64,000 nt of DNA from Sabethes cyaneus (taxonomy: Eukaryota > Arthropoda > Insecta > Diptera > Culicidae), in assembly GCF_943734655.1 (NCBI RefSeq), contig NC_071353.1, forward strand, positions 81,498,409-81,562,408, given 5' to 3'. The notes under the pieces were generated by a model. The model did not search any database and was not told the origin of the DNA. It worked only from the letters and a program-made list of their open reading frames with translations. This document shows, piece by piece, positions 1 to 13,847 of the stretch; position 1 is the stretch's first letter, and each line of letters opens with the position of its first letter. Both the position numbers and the translations under genes were made by a program.

Positions 1-2805
<2,805 letters not shown>

Positions 2806-3067
2806 AATCCTTCTTTATAGGTATAGATTCCTTCACCAAACTTATATGCATGCACAAACGAGACGGACTTCTTCGACAAACGATAGGTTGACGGATGGAG
2901 GAGCGCAGCTGACTTCAAATGATGACTTCTGACCCGGGAGACCGGGCAGACTGACCTATGGAGAACGAACATTCCTTGAGCTTTTTGAATTGTAATATGA
3001 AACAAAAACTTAACTGGGATGCGGAGGCACTCACTTGTGAGACCTCCGCACTGATGCAGCAGTGGGT
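2806..3067 (-). other. 3' flank of BEL element 1, LTR not identified
   Basis: This lies downstream of the last coding remnant of BEL1 (minus strand), where the 3' LTR should be. I do not see the sequence of the 5' LTR (7641-8123) repeated here, so the 3' LTR is missing, replaced or very diverged. A near-perfect inverted repeat occurs at 3020-3050 (arms starting TGCGGAGG and ending CCTCCGCA). The microsatellite cuts the region on the left. Confidence 0.4.
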
Positions 3068-3442
3068 CTAGTTTCCATCTGCCGTAGATTGCTGAGCGTT
3101 ATCTCGGATTGGGAGCACGCAAATTTTGCTGATCCCTCTATCGAAACAACCATCCTTCGTGCGTACGGTGACTACTCTGATGTTTTCATCTGAGCCATGG
3201 TAAATCTTGACGACTCGTGCTAAATTCCACTTCAGCGGTGGTGCGTTGTCATCCTTCAGTAGAACCATTGTTCCGACTGAAATGTTGTCTCGTTGCTTGG
3301 TCCATTTTGTACGATTGTGGAGATCAGACAGGTACTGAGTGCTCCACCTTTTCCACAGTTGTTGTGTGATACTCTGCGCTCGCTGCCACATGGACAGTCG
3401 GTTTACTGGAATAGCTTGTAGATCAGGTTCAAATATAGACAT
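3068..3442 (-). pseudogene. BEL/Pao pol C-terminal remnant (DUF5641-like)
   Basis: The frame encodes the end of a BEL/Pao polyprotein. It shows the segment SVGTMVLLKDDNAPPLKWNL followed by the basic, beta-rich tail found after the integrase core in this superfamily (DUF5641-like). It lies directly after the reverse transcriptase remnant but in another frame, so all of the RNase H beyond its first residues and the whole integrase catalytic core are absent. It is therefore the distal end of an internally deleted element, not a gene. Confidence 0.75.
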
Positions 3443-4506
3443 GCTCCATATGCGACATTTGAGGCGTCGCAGAAACCGTGTAATTGAACATCAGACCAGT
3501 CATTGGTGCAGCCGATCCAACGTGGTATAGATAGTGACTCTAAAGCCATTAAGTTCTGTTTATATTCTTTCCATATTGATTGAAAACCTTCTTCCAAGGG
3601 ATCATCCCAATCGCACTTTATCCTCCACAGTTGTTGAATAAATATCTTTGCTTGCACGACCACTGGTCCCACTAATCCTAATGGATCGAACAAGCATGCT
3701 GCATCGGAATGAACGCTACGTTTTGTGATAGTTGATGCATTATACCTCCATTGGGGAAAATTGAACCGAAAGCTATCTGATCTGGTGTCCCAGCGAAGTC
3801 CCAACGTTTTTACAGTGGAATCGGACAAGTCAAGGTCCAAAGTCGATCGATCATCTCGCAAATGTTTTGGAAGATTTTGCAGGAGTTTTGGGAAGTTTGA
3901 ATTCCACTTCCTGAGTGTAAAACAAGCCGAATTGGTCACTTTTATCACCTCTGTAATCAGCTGATTTGCTTCATCGATGCTGTCAGCTCCTGATAGCATA
4001 TCGTCTACGTAAAAATCCTTTTGGATCACTCTGGCAGCTAACGGGTACGTTGACTGACAATCTCTTCCTAGCTTCGTAAGACACTTTGTGGCGAGATATG
4101 GAGCACACGAAGTGCCGTATGTGACGGTTGTTAACTGGAATGTCTTAACAGGGTCGTCAGGCGAGTCTCTCCACAGAATCCTCTGCAGGTGTTGATCTGA
4201 AGGTTGCACTTGTACCATACGGTACATTTTCTCCACGTCGGCGACGAGAGCGATTCGGTGCAGACGAAACCGTAGTATTATCGAGATCAAGTTATCCTGA
4301 ACCACTGGCCCTACCATTAGCGCATCGTTCAAGGAGACGTTAGTTGATGTGCGGCACGATCCATCAAAAACTACACGGAGCTTTGTAGTGGTACTATCTG
4401 GCTTTATCACTGCGTGATGAGGTATGTAGTATGCCGGTTCCTGGCATGACTCCTCAGTAACCTCTTTCATATGTCTAAGGAGGAGATACTCGTGTATAAA
4501 CTCGGC
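3403..4506 (-). pseudogene. BEL/Pao reverse transcriptase remnant
   Basis: The region encodes the reverse transcriptase of a BEL/Pao retrotransposon, which copies element RNA into cDNA in virus-like particles. Visible landmarks are KLRVVFDGSCRT near the start, VADVEKMYRMVQVQP (motif A region) and the catalytic FYVDDMLSG (YxDD box). The frame continues into the first RNase H residues (FCDASNVAYGACLY) and then ends abruptly by deletion. It is in frame with the upstream protease part but separated by a TAA stop at 4507-4509, which replaces what should be a sense codon. Not functional. Confidence 0.85.
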
Positions 4507-5217
4507 TTACATCGCCTTCAGCTCTCGATTGGCATCAAGCCTCTTTTCCAAGCTAGCAAACCTTTTTTCAGCTATGTGCTTCGATTCTCCTAGTTTCGCC
4601 ATCACTATCTCCCTTTTTGGCAAAGTAACAATAAATCTCCCTTTAGAATCTCGTACGGTTGTACGTTCAAATAGTTCCTCGCATGCAGTCTCTTCAACTG
4701 AATGAGTACTGCTGACATGGCAGGCCTCTAACTCCCAGAACTTGGCAATCAACTCTTGGAGATCCACAGTAGAGGTAATGTAGGTTGCTGCACGTGCACT
4801 GCAGTGTTGATCGGAAACTCGTCCGGATATGATCCAACCAAATACAGTTTGTTGCAATGTTGGGCCATCTTCGCTTAATTTCTTTCTACCTTGTTCGAGG
4901 AGATCATAGTAGACTTCAGCTCCGATTATCATGTCTACCGGTCCTGGTTTGCCATACGATGGATCAGCCAGTACTAGATCGGCGGAAGCATTGCTGAGAT
5001 CGACTTCTACAGGGCTGATTGGTAAAGTTCTTGTGATCCTTGGAAGTACATAAAACTGAATGTTCTCCGCAAATGACGATATCGTTGGTAACCGTGGTTG
5101 AATGTTGGCATCGACGAGCTTAGTTGATGACACGCTACCACTTCCAATGCCTTGTACTCTCACAAAGGCAGGTGACTCCCGACATTTCAGCTTATTTGCA
5201 AATTTGTCATGTAGCAT
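4507..5217 (-). pseudogene. BEL/Pao aspartic protease region (DUF1758-like)
   Basis: This is the retropepsin-like part of the BEL1 polyprotein. The segment PVDMIIGAEVYYDLL and the later GWIISGR are typical of the DUF1758/peptidase_A17 family. The catalytic stretch lies just upstream, about 5237-5262, in a different frame, and reads LLDSCSE instead of the usual DSG, so both a frameshift and a substitution of the flap-side glycine are present. It ends at the TAA at 4507-4509. Confidence 0.7.
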
Positions 5218-5233
5218 AATTCAGAACACGAAT

Positions 5234-6745
5234 CTAACAATGTTCTAGCATAAGACACGTTTCCGTACTGATCTTCAACCCGAACAATTGCTGTCGACAT
5301 GAGAACTGGTCTCGGGGAGGAATGACCAGCGGCCTTGAGAGTGACCGACGTATGTTGGCCTGCAATGGGTGGAGGGTGAATAGTTTGTGATAATGTGCGA
5401 ATAGTTGTGTATGAGGTTGAAGGTTTTTGTTGTTGTAGTGGTTGAGGTGTTGTGTTTTGTGTCTGATCTTGTGGTTTTGGGTGTGTTTGTTGTGGTTGTG
5501 GTGTTGCTGTGTCTGGTAATGCAACAAGGTATGATGTCTTTTACCACACCGATTGCATGAACCTCTGGAACATCCTTCAGCAAAATGACCGTTACCAAAG
5601 CAGTTACGGCAGAGGCGCTTCCTGTTAACCTCCTCTACTCGCTCAGTAAGTGACATGGCTTTAAATTTATCACATCTGAACACTGGATGGAAGGAGTCGC
5701 CACAAAATATACACCTTCTTGCTAATTGCACCGTTGCATGTGTTGCAGACTGACGGAAACGCTTTAATTCATCTGAATTCGATCTCACTGAGCTGATTGA
5801 CTGTAAAACAGCACATTGACCACGTAGGAACTCGATCAAGATTTCATATTTCGGCACATCCTTCGAATTGTGTTGATTCTCCCAATTGCGTAGCGTTGCC
5901 ATATCCAGGCGGGAACAGACCATATGGGCGAGAATTGTAGACCAATTGGAAGTATTTTCCCCAATCTTTGACAGCATCTGCAAATTCCTGTCAAATTCGT
6001 TAATCAGATAGTTTAGACCCTCACAGCTTTCTTTCCGCATTGGTTCGATCGCGAAAATAGCATTCAGGTGTGCCTTCACAATAAGCTTTTTATTTTCGAA
6101 CCGTTTCTCCAACTGTTGCCACGCTACCTCATAATTGTCGGCCGAGAGTTCAATAGAATCGATTTCTTGTCGGGCATCAGCAGAAACCGAAGACCGCAAA
6201 TATGTAAACTTGTCAACATTATCAAGCTGGATATTGTTGTGTATCAAGCTTCGGAAGGTGTCTCGAAACGTGACCCAATCTTTCACATTGCCAGTAAATG
6301 ACGGAAGCTTGATGTCTGGGAGCTTCACTTTGGACATTGATGGTTGCGTTGCTATAGCAGTATCATCCGGGACAGGTCGCCTGCACGCTACATCCGTAGG
6401 TCGCAGAACGATGAGCGATGATTTGATTTCGTAGTATTCTTCTTCTACAGCGCGTGTAACCTCCTCAAATTCCATCTCACGTTTATCCGACAAAGCTTCG
6501 AGACGCTCAATTCGTTGTTCAGGCGATTCTTTCGTGTCCACTTTCTCATCTTCCTCCTCAACGATCAATTCAATTTTACGACGGACTGTGTAGAATTTTC
6601 TCATTGCATTTTCCAGGGTTTCCAGTCGAACCTCGATTTGCTTCTCATGCGCTTCCTTACGGAACGTTTGAACAAATTTTCCGATAGTCTTGATGGATGT
6701 CCGCAGCTGCCGCTCCTGCTTCTTCAGATCCTTTAAATCCTCCAT
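5234..6745 (-). pseudogene. BEL/Pao Gag
   Basis: The 503-residue frame is a BEL/Pao Gag. An N-terminal coiled-coil-like, Lys/Glu-rich segment (about residues 1-130) is followed by the capsid core (VKLPDIKLPSFTG ... WVTFRDTFRSLIH, ANNY-like spacing) and zinc knuckles: CIFCGDSFHPVFRC, CRNCFGNGHFAEGC, CNRCGKRHHTLLH. After the knuckles the reading becomes His/Asn/Gln-rich and appears frameshifted, because the expected Gag-to-protease linker (LMSTAIVRVEDQYGN) lies in another frame at about 5255-5310. Translation would start at ATG 6745. Confidence 0.85.
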
Positions 6746-7620
6746 TATGCACTTAACTTCACTTAATCACTTGTTTGCAGTACTGTTGATTAATATCACA
6801 AACCAACGGCAATGAAAGAGTTATTCGTTTAATTTATCACTTTCACTTTATAAGCACTTATAGTTACAGAGTTACTTTCGTATCAAACAGAACTGCAAAC
6901 TTATAGTTTTATTTAGGTATCGCTTTCAGCCTTGGGATTGCTAGAAGATTTGACCGACTAGACGTACCGGAATTTACGATCGCGCTTGACAAGGGACCAA
7001 TGATCAATTGACAGCAGCAGTGGACCAACGAACCAAGAATAAATCCAACAAGTCAGCAAGGAATCACGCTCAAACCAACCTTCAGAACTCAATAAGAAAA
7101 CGCACATGCATTTTAATAATCTTTATTTCGCACATATCACCCTCGCCCAACCAACAAAGCATCCCAAGTAACAATTTTGGTTTTACTATACTCTTATGAT
7201 GGCATTTAAGACCAAAACTGGTCATGAAAACCGCCGTAAGAGTACAATAAAGCTCACATTGCTGCTTGGGATGCAAATGATCTAGAATCATGCAAATTTA
7301 TACTTCCCAGCAGATTGGCGAATGTCCAGGAAGAAGCACACGGGTTAATCTTAGCTGAAACTCAGTAAATCCTCAATCGACGAGCAGGTCCATAGAAGCA
7401 TGTGGTTTACATGCGGTGTCGATCTCACAGCGATGGCGATCGGTAGCTTCAGGCACTGACGACAATGGCGGCACACAATAGATGGTAGCTTCTTTTATCT
7501 TCCAGATAGACACTTTCGCAATCCGTAACTCGAAATATCACAATTTAAATGTTCCGCAGAAAAGTTTTTGTCACTACACGTTTTAACTTCGCACTCGTCC
7601 AATCAGAAAATCCGGAGTGG
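6746..7620 (-). other. BEL1 untranslated leader
   Basis: About 0.9 kb separates the primer-binding site from the Gag ATG. No long open frame is present. A 116-bp MITE (7159-7274) is inserted in it. A leader of this length is common in BEL/Pao elements. Confidence 0.55.
7159..7274. mobile_element. Short TIR MITE (116 bp)
   Basis: The ends are inverted repeats, GCATCCCAAGTAACAAT on the left and the complement of GCATCCCAAGCAGCAAT on the right. The interior also folds on itself (ACTCTTATG...CGTAAGAGT). It has no coding capacity. The target duplication is unclear because the flanks are A-rich (AAA on both sides). Confidence 0.75.
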
Positions 7621-7640
7621 ATCCGCTTCGAAGGACCAAA
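7621..7640 (-). promoter_or_regulatory. BEL1 primer-binding site
   Basis: On the minus strand the sequence directly after the LTR reads TTTGGTCCTTCGAAGCGGAT. Its position fits the tRNA primer site for minus-strand cDNA synthesis, and similar TTGGTCCTTCG leaders are, to my knowledge, usual in insect BEL elements. The tRNA identity is not determined. Confidence 0.6.
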
Positions 7641-8123
7641 TGTTTCTAATTGGACGGGAACTTAGAACGCCTCCGATAGCGTTAGAAGACGGTACTGAGA
7701 CCGCGGAAATATCACTTGGCACAGTGGTCTTTTAGCCCAGTCACAGAGCGCACTTAGCTTGCGTTCGGATTCTACCGTAGTAAAATATCACATAACTTAA
7801 TCACAGTTCTTTGATTAAATAGGCTAGATTTATTCTTAACACTTTATTGCACGTCTATCTAGCGCAGGTTAGATAGATTGTTTGCTTCTGAACGATCTGA
7901 GTTCAACTGATTTGTTCTGCCACTGTACAAGCGATATGATGATGTATGCAGTGGTGAATTTGGGGTACGATCGTGTACGATCGGTTTCTAATTTCTGTCC
8001 CTATCCTACTGCCGCTGATAAGCGTGATGGCATGATAAGAGCGCATTATAGCAGGAGATTAATTTTTGTGGATCTCGTCTGTGCTGCCAATCTGATCGTG
8101 AACAATTGGTATGTAGAAGAACA
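7641..8123 (-). repeat. 5' LTR of BEL element 1
   Basis: On the minus strand the segment starts TGTTCTTCTAC and ends GAAACA, with TG...CA termini. It contains AATAAA signals about two thirds along (GCAATAAAGTGTTAAGAATAAATC region cut to its core AATAAA) and is followed by the primer-binding site. It abuts the interrupted protease of BEL element 2 at 8124, which suggests BEL1 inserted into BEL2. Confidence 0.65.
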
Positions 8124-8139
8124 CTTTTGAGATTTTTGA

Positions 8140-8499
8140 TCAATTAAAAATACTTGCAAAATGGGGTTTCTGCCAACTTTTTTGGTTTTCGGACCACTGT
8201 GAACCGCCGAATATTGTCCAACCTAATCGCGATTTAATTGCCACTGGCTCTGACTCTCCTCTTTCCCGTCTATTCAATGCCAATTTAAGGCGAGCGTTGT
8301 CTACCCCGATCAATATACGCGGTACAGCGTCGTGGTAGCTTTTGATTGGTAATCCTCGTAAGTATGGGAATTGCTCCCGCAGTTCTGCATAGTTGAGGCT
8401 TTGCCTCGGTAAGCTCAGACATTCTACTGTACGCACATCGCGTAAAGCATACTGTTTATCGTTGCCCTCTCCCGAGATGTTAAATTGCACCTGTCGCAA
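8140..8499 (-). pseudogene. BEL element 2 protease fragment
   Basis: The frame matches the DUF1758-type protease region of a second BEL element: YLRGLPIKSYHDAVPRILIG, then KSRLGWTIFGG. It stops at 8140 where BEL1 sequence begins. It continues in a shifted frame from 8580-9038. The distal parts (reverse transcriptase, integrase) are not in the window. Confidence 0.75.
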
Positions 8500-8579
8500 A
8501 GAGGCCTCCTTCCGTGTTACGTTGCCCGTCCACTGGAGGCAGAGGGGTTTTTCTGTTCCTTTTAGACCTAACTCGTCTG

Positions 8580-9038
8580 CTAGTGCACCTTCGTCAGATC
8601 AGAGCCGTCATCCAGGAACGCAAAGGTGGACACCGCCTTGCCTTCAGAATGCAGCGTAACGGGAATGATTTTAAATAAACAGGACGTTTGCATATGGCAA
8701 TGCGCAGTTACTACTGCGGAAGTACTGGCAGTTTGAGTTGTCTCTGCCGATTTATTTCTGTATGAATGCAGCAATTTGTTATGTAGCTCTTCACAGCCGT
8801 CGATACCGCAGGATTGCTTCGTCCGGCATGGCCACTTGCCATGACCAGTTAAGCAGCGTTTGCACAATTTATACTGTTCGACAATTTTCAAACGTTCCGG
8901 AAAAGTAAATTTAAGATATTTCTCACAGCTTCTGATTTTATGGTCCGACCTCCCACATACAATACACGGTTTGACCTCGGTTACCTGTCTTTGCGACTCT
9001 GGGAACGATTTCCCTCTTTCTCTCGTTTTGTTCTGCAT
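8580..9038 (-). pseudogene. BEL element 2 Gag zinc-knuckle region and protease start
   Basis: Cysteine motifs CIVCGRSDHKIRSC and CKRCLTGHGKWPC with a terminal CGIDGCEELHNKLLH form the nucleocapsid-like part of a BEL Gag. They are followed by FAFLDDGSDLT, the aspartic protease active-site region (DDGS) expected in BEL elements. The frame then closes, so the protease continues in another frame at 8140-8499. Confidence 0.8.
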
Positions 9039-9052
9039 CTCACGCGACTGTC

Positions 9053-9439
9053 TTCCTGTGTGCTAGTGACCACCGTACTCATTTGACAACCAGCAGATTT
9101 TATTGAAGAGACATATTCACTAAACGCCTTTAACGTGACATCTGGTATACGTTGAGCGTGCATTCCCCACTCCAGTTTTAGGCTGGGCGGTAATTTGGCA
9201 ATTAACTCCGACAACAACATTGGATTCGAAAGATGTGAATGTAAATTTGCTCCTTCCATGTACGTAACCAAGTTTCGTACCTCTCTTCCGAACGTAATCA
9301 ACGTGGGTAAATGCCTTATGTCTGGCTGTGGATCACTTCGCAACTTAGTTAGTAGGCGTTGAATTATAAACTCCGGACGACCGCATTCTTCTTCCAACGT
9401 TCTAAAAATTTCCGGGATGGCTATCGGCACCGTGAGCAA
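9053..9439 (-). pseudogene. BEL element 2 Gag middle region
   Basis: The segment PEIFRTLEEECGRPEFIIQR and LKLEWGMHAQRIPDVTLKAF is the capsid C-terminal part of a BEL Gag. It is separated from the N-terminal half (9811 onward) by about 370 bp of unrelated AT-rich sequence, and from the zinc-knuckle part by a frameshift near 9030. Confidence 0.7.
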
Positions 9440-9810
9440 ACTTCCCAGATAGCATTTTCATATGTATAAAAAAGGTAAAAATCAGCATTACGTACAGATA
9501 TAGATGCTAATAAATCGTATTCGATGCGCAAAATTGGCATAGCCGTACTATTTTGGAGGCAATATACGTGATTACGAATAATTTTGAGCGTTGCGACTAT
9601 ATAAGTATTTATATACGATAATATCCGATTAAGCATGAGTCGCTCCGTACTACTATGCGATTTTGTGCTGAAAATCGTGTGTATGTCAGTTATTATCATT
9701 AAATACGATAGAAAATCAACTTGGTCCCACTTTATCCAGCTTTAATTACGATTTCGAGTTTGTTAGGAGATATTTACGATAATTTTCGTACATTGATATA
9801 CGAGTTGGTG
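9440..9810. mobile_element. AT-rich insertion in BEL2 gag, possible TIR element
   Basis: The gag reading frame breaks on both sides of this segment and resumes with the correct domain order. Ends look weakly inverted: CAGATAGCA near 9444 and TGCTAGCTG near 9810 as complement. A CAAAC repeat flanks both sides and could be a target duplication. No coding capacity is visible. Confidence 0.5.
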
Positions 9811-11095
9811 CTAGCTGCCTACCAAACATTTTTGCAAACGTGCTAAGTTCTCGTCAGGTTGGATACCACACATGGCAGTAGTGGATTGAAATGAATTAAT
9901 GAACATGGGCCACTCCATAGGGTCCCCTGAAAACTTTGGAAGATCTTTAGCGACAACATGCCTAGCAGCGAGCTGCTGAGGAATAATAATTGCCTCGCAT
10001 GGCCACGGGGAATGTGTCGATGGAAAAACGGACGCCGTTGTGCACGGTATTTGGTTTTGTGGTGGTGGTGCTGTGTTATTGAAATGACTCCTTGCTCCAG
10101 GTCCAGTTTGCTCATGTCCCATTTCTTGGTTATGTGTCGCTTGCTGCGCTGGCACCTGTGCTGAAAATTTTACGGGGAGCGATGCTTGTATCGGATTCGA
10201 TGATCGAATCAGAGCGGGTACGAGCTTCGGGAAACTATCCGACTGGTGCGGCTGCAGCTGAATTTGCTGACAGTAACTCTGTTGAAACGGAGGCTGTTGT
10301 AAACGTGGAGGGAACATAATAGCACGTTGCATGGGAAACGAGTTGTTTTGTATTCCAGCGAGCATCTGCTGGGGAACCGTGTGTCCAGTATGAGACAGAC
10401 ATGGTGGGCCATTAGGCATGGCGGGCAGAATAGTTTGCTGCGGGAAGGGGCGAGTATTTTTAGGCAGCGTATGTGGCATCACAATCGGGTTTGATTCTGT
10501 GATGGCTGCTGTGGAAACAATTGGCATATTTGCCGCTATTATAACAGTAGACGTACTTAGCGGTGTTGACATATTCGGAACTGCGTGAACCGCTTCATGA
10601 TCCTGCCTGTCCGGTATATTCTGCTTTTGCTCATCTATCCAGTTTTGGATGGCTGCGTGACTCTGACCACTTATACCGCTACCGAAGCTACCACCATCCA
10701 GCGCTTCGGCCTCGAGTTCAAGCTGGTGCTTTTTTGCTAAATATTCACGATCTTTCTGAGCTTGCTGATCCTCCAGGGCTTTCGCTTCCTCCAGCTGCTT
10801 GAGTCGTAACCGGATACCCGACGAGTTAGTCCTCTGCAAGGTGGCAGAAATAGAGAACATTGAACAATTTTTACACCGCCACGAGCGGTCGTTAATTGAA
10901 TCCTGCACTCCGACGCAGTCAAAGTGCCACCAGGAGTTGCACTTATCGCAAGCCACCATTTTCTCTGCATGATCTGGTCCACCCTTGTGCAACCCTTGCA
11001 GTTTGCTTCAGCAGTTGTGAGGCTGCCGTGAGGTTAGCTTCTGGTGATGTGAAATTAGCTTTCGCAACATCCGACTTGGGTCTGGGATCGCTCAT
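9811..11095 (-). pseudogene. BEL element 2 Gag N-terminal half with PHD finger
   Basis: The frame from about 10992 begins with a PHD-type zinc finger: VACDKCNSWWHFDCVGV and WRCKNC give the Cys4-His-Cys3 spacing. A Lys/Glu/Ala coiled coil (EEAKALEDQQAQKDREYL) and a long Gln/Pro/Ser-rich linker follow. It ends with a capsid start (VVAKDLPKFSGDPMEWPMFI). An ATG at 11093-11095 opens an overlapping frame (MSDPRPKSDVAK) that runs into the PHD segment by a frameshift, so the true start is probably there. The PHD finger in a retrotransposon Gag may bind histone tails. Confidence 0.75.
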
Positions 11096-11679
11096 TGTAG
11101 ATAACTTTCGAGCTTGTTAACTTTTTCGCAGTCCGAAGGACTCGAACTGAAAGGGTTATATTTTATTACCAAGTTAGTTTTCTTTGTAGCGACGGAAGTA
11201 TCTTATTGATCCCGAACTCCTAATACTCTTGCATAACTAATGATAAAGGTGATTATGTTATATAATATAAAAATATTGAAGATGATAAATCTTACAGCTA
11301 CTTCTATCGGCGTATCTTTGTTTCGATGATATCCACCGGCAATAACCTATAATTAACAATCAATTCTTTAAGTGAACAAACCGCGTGGTCGGTTGTTAAA
11401 TAAGTTCTTGCTTACCAATCAGAGGCACTTAAGACGAGAGAGAAATTAATAGTAAATCTATACTAAAGTATGTGTAACTAACTGAATTTATATAATCTTC
11501 GCAATTATAATTAATAAATTCAATTAACACCAGTCAAAATCAAACGCGTAACTGCTACCTATAATGCTGCTATCTTCACAGTTGCACAGAAAATGTTTTA
11601 TCTCTATCAGCAGTGTTGCCCGTTACTGAAATTACACGGCACATACGAGGAGGCCAGGGGCATGCCACTTGAATGTTTT
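11096..11679 (-). other. Leader/LTR-like region upstream of BEL2 gag
   Basis: This AT-rich sequence has no long frame. On the minus strand it starts TGTGCAACTGTG near 11587 and includes AATAAA signals, as an LTR and leader would, but I cannot define the boundaries or a second LTR. Its right part is cut by the RTE fragment. Confidence 0.3.
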
Positions 11680-12735
11680 ACCAACGGTTTTCCGGACAAA
11701 CTGACGCGGCTGATCAAAGCTACTCTGGAACGAGTGATGTGCTGCGTTTCGAGGACACTCTCAAGCCCTTTTGAATCGCGCAGAGGGTTACGGCAAGAGG
11801 ATGGACTGTCGTGTATGTTATTCAATATCGCTACTGAAGGTGTGATCCGGCGAGCGGGCATTGAAACGAGGGGAACGATCTTCAGTAAGAGTAGCCAGCT
11901 CCTAGCCTTTGCAGACGACCTCGATATCATTACTAGAAACCGTGGGACGGCGGAGGTAATCTACGCCAGACTAAAAACAGAGGCTAGGAGGATAGGGTTG
12001 CAAATTAATGCGTTGAAAACCAAACATATGGTAGGAAAAGGCTCCCGAGATAGTAACGTTTGCCTCCCACGGACAGTGACTATTGACGGCGATGAACTGG
12101 AAGTGGTTGATGAGTTCGTATATTTGGGATCTCTGGTCACCGCCGACAATAATACGAGTAAGGAGATCCAACGACGCATTCAAGCTGGAAATCGAGCCTA
12201 CTTTTCCCTTCGCAAGACGTTTCGATCAAGGAGCATACGCCGCCGCACAAAGCTAACGATGTACAAAACGCTAATCAGACCGGTAGTCCTCTACGGACTT
12301 AAGACAGTAACTTTACTTACGGAAGACATACGCGCACTTGCCGTTTTCGAACGAAAGGTGTTGCGGACTATTTTTGGCGGAGTACAGACGGAAAGCGGTG
12401 AGTGGCGGAGCGTATGAACCACGAGCTACAGGCACTGCTTGGAGAGATTCCCATCGTATACCTGGCGAAAGTTGGGAGACTACGGTGGGCTGGCCACGTC
12501 GCAAGAATGCCGGACGACTGTGTAGTGAAATCAGTTCTCTTCAAGAACCCCACTGGCACAGGAAATAGAGGGACTCAACGTGCTAGATGGCTCGACCAGG
12601 TTGAAGCCGACTTGCGTGTGTCGAGACGCGCAACGAATTGGCGACGAGTAGCCCAGGACCGAGTACAATGGAGAGGATTTCTTGATACGGCAAGAGCCAT
12701 CCCGGCTCTCGGCTGAATAAGTAAGTAAGTAAAGG
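11680..12735 (+). pseudogene. RTE-clade LINE, 5'-truncated copy
   Basis: The copy encodes the C-terminal half of a non-LTR reverse transcriptase, colinear with the longer copy at 43075-45407. Landmarks are GFPDKLTRLI at the start, RRGLRQEDGLSCM (normally RQGD; here Gly to Glu), AFADDLDIITRN (catalytic FADD), and the C-terminal block RWAGHVARMPDD then RARWLDQVEADLR. A frameshift near 12410 splits the C-terminal block into another frame. The element ends almost directly after the stop with a short (TAAG)n tail at 12715-12733, as RTE elements do. JAM1-like by structure. Confidence 0.85.
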
Positions 12736-12826
12736 GAATTTCCAGCTCAAATATTATTTTTGATTGGAATGAAGTTTTGCTGATATGCTGGATACCACTC
12801 ATGCATTTTCCATTAAATATATTTTT

Positions 12827-13841
12827 GACGTAGTACTACGTCTTACGGCAAGTTTTGAGATAGGGTGTCATACCAAAAAATCAAAAAAATGCGAGCGTCA
12901 CGAAAAATGAAAGGTTTTGAGCGCTAATAACTCAGCGGTTTTGCGATCACTTTTCAATATTCTTACACCAATCGATCGGAAAATCTTCTAAGAATTGACC
13001 CAAATGAAGAAAAGTATGGATTCTTGATGTTAAACTATTGAAAAATTGAAAATAATTAACCTATGTTTTACCAGAATTCTCGCTTCGTGATTGGTTGGAA
13101 GATTCTTTACGATGATCTAAACCTATACCAATTTGATATCTGTGCTTGGGAAGTAAGCCAAAACAAGTGGCCAAGTTTCCTCATTTCAACAAGATTTCTT
13201 AACACCGCGGTTCAAGCTAGACCATTTTGATGTCCTTGCATGGGAAGTACGCCAGAAAGAGTGACAAAGCCCCTCGTGCCAACAGCTTTCTTACGAACGC
13301 GATTAAACCTAGTCCAATTTGATGTCTGTGTTAGGGAAGTGTGTAAGAAAAAATGACAGAAGTTCGTTGTCCCAACAGAGCGCAAATTCTTTATTGCGAG
13401 ACGATTAAACCTCGGCGAATTTGATATCTGTGTTGGAAAAATGTGCTACAGCTGTAGTCTTCGGTTATAATACGACTTTGTGAATACGCATGCTTGCCGT
13501 TTCATTAGAAGTGTAGTGAAAAGATGTGCTGTTGTTAAAATAGGATTGAATTGGTAAAATCCCTTCAACGTGGGAACCACGGGTAATAAAAACAATCTTT
13601 AATTTCAGTAAGGTAGCAGGAAAGCAATAGTTTGTGTTCTTGATTTTGTTAAATTGTTTTCAAATGCACAATCTTTTGAGAATTGAACGTATGCAATGTT
13701 ACTACTTTGATAAATTGACTGAAACAACTTGATAAATCGAATGATTACAAGCATGAATACATGGTACTATCACTACAAAGAGACTTACGTAGTCCTGCGT
13801 CACCTATATATGCGGTCGTGTCTTGTACACAACCCCTCTGA
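12827..13841 (+). mobile_element. Family X, copy 1 (1015 bp, T-tract insertion)
   Basis: A near-identical sequence lies in opposite orientation at 37667-38804, and related ends flank 27922-33621. It begins with a perfect 16-bp palindrome GACGTAGTACTACGTC and ends ACAACCCCTCTGA. It is bounded by T5 on the left and T6 on the right. The right end carries an internal palindrome ACGTAGTCCTGCGT (13787-13800). Four diverged sub-repeats of about 90 bp, each with a TTTGAT-TCTGTG-TTGGGAAGT core, lie at about 13120-13455. It has no open frame of note and I do not recognise the superfamily. Confidence 0.75.
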
Positions 13842-13847
13842 TTTTTT

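Noticed and set aside
2806..3067. 3' LTR of BEL1
   Set aside because: TGTTCGTTCTCC on the minus strand resembles an LTR start, but the sequence does not match the 5' LTR at 7641-8123.
6068..6736. Plus-strand frames of 73-99 codons
   Set aside because: They are antisense shadows of the BEL1 gag frame.
12827..13841. Family X as a Helitron
   Set aside because: No 5' TC or 3' CTRR end with hairpin at the proper place, and insertion is in T-runs with a possible TTTT duplication rather than between A and T.
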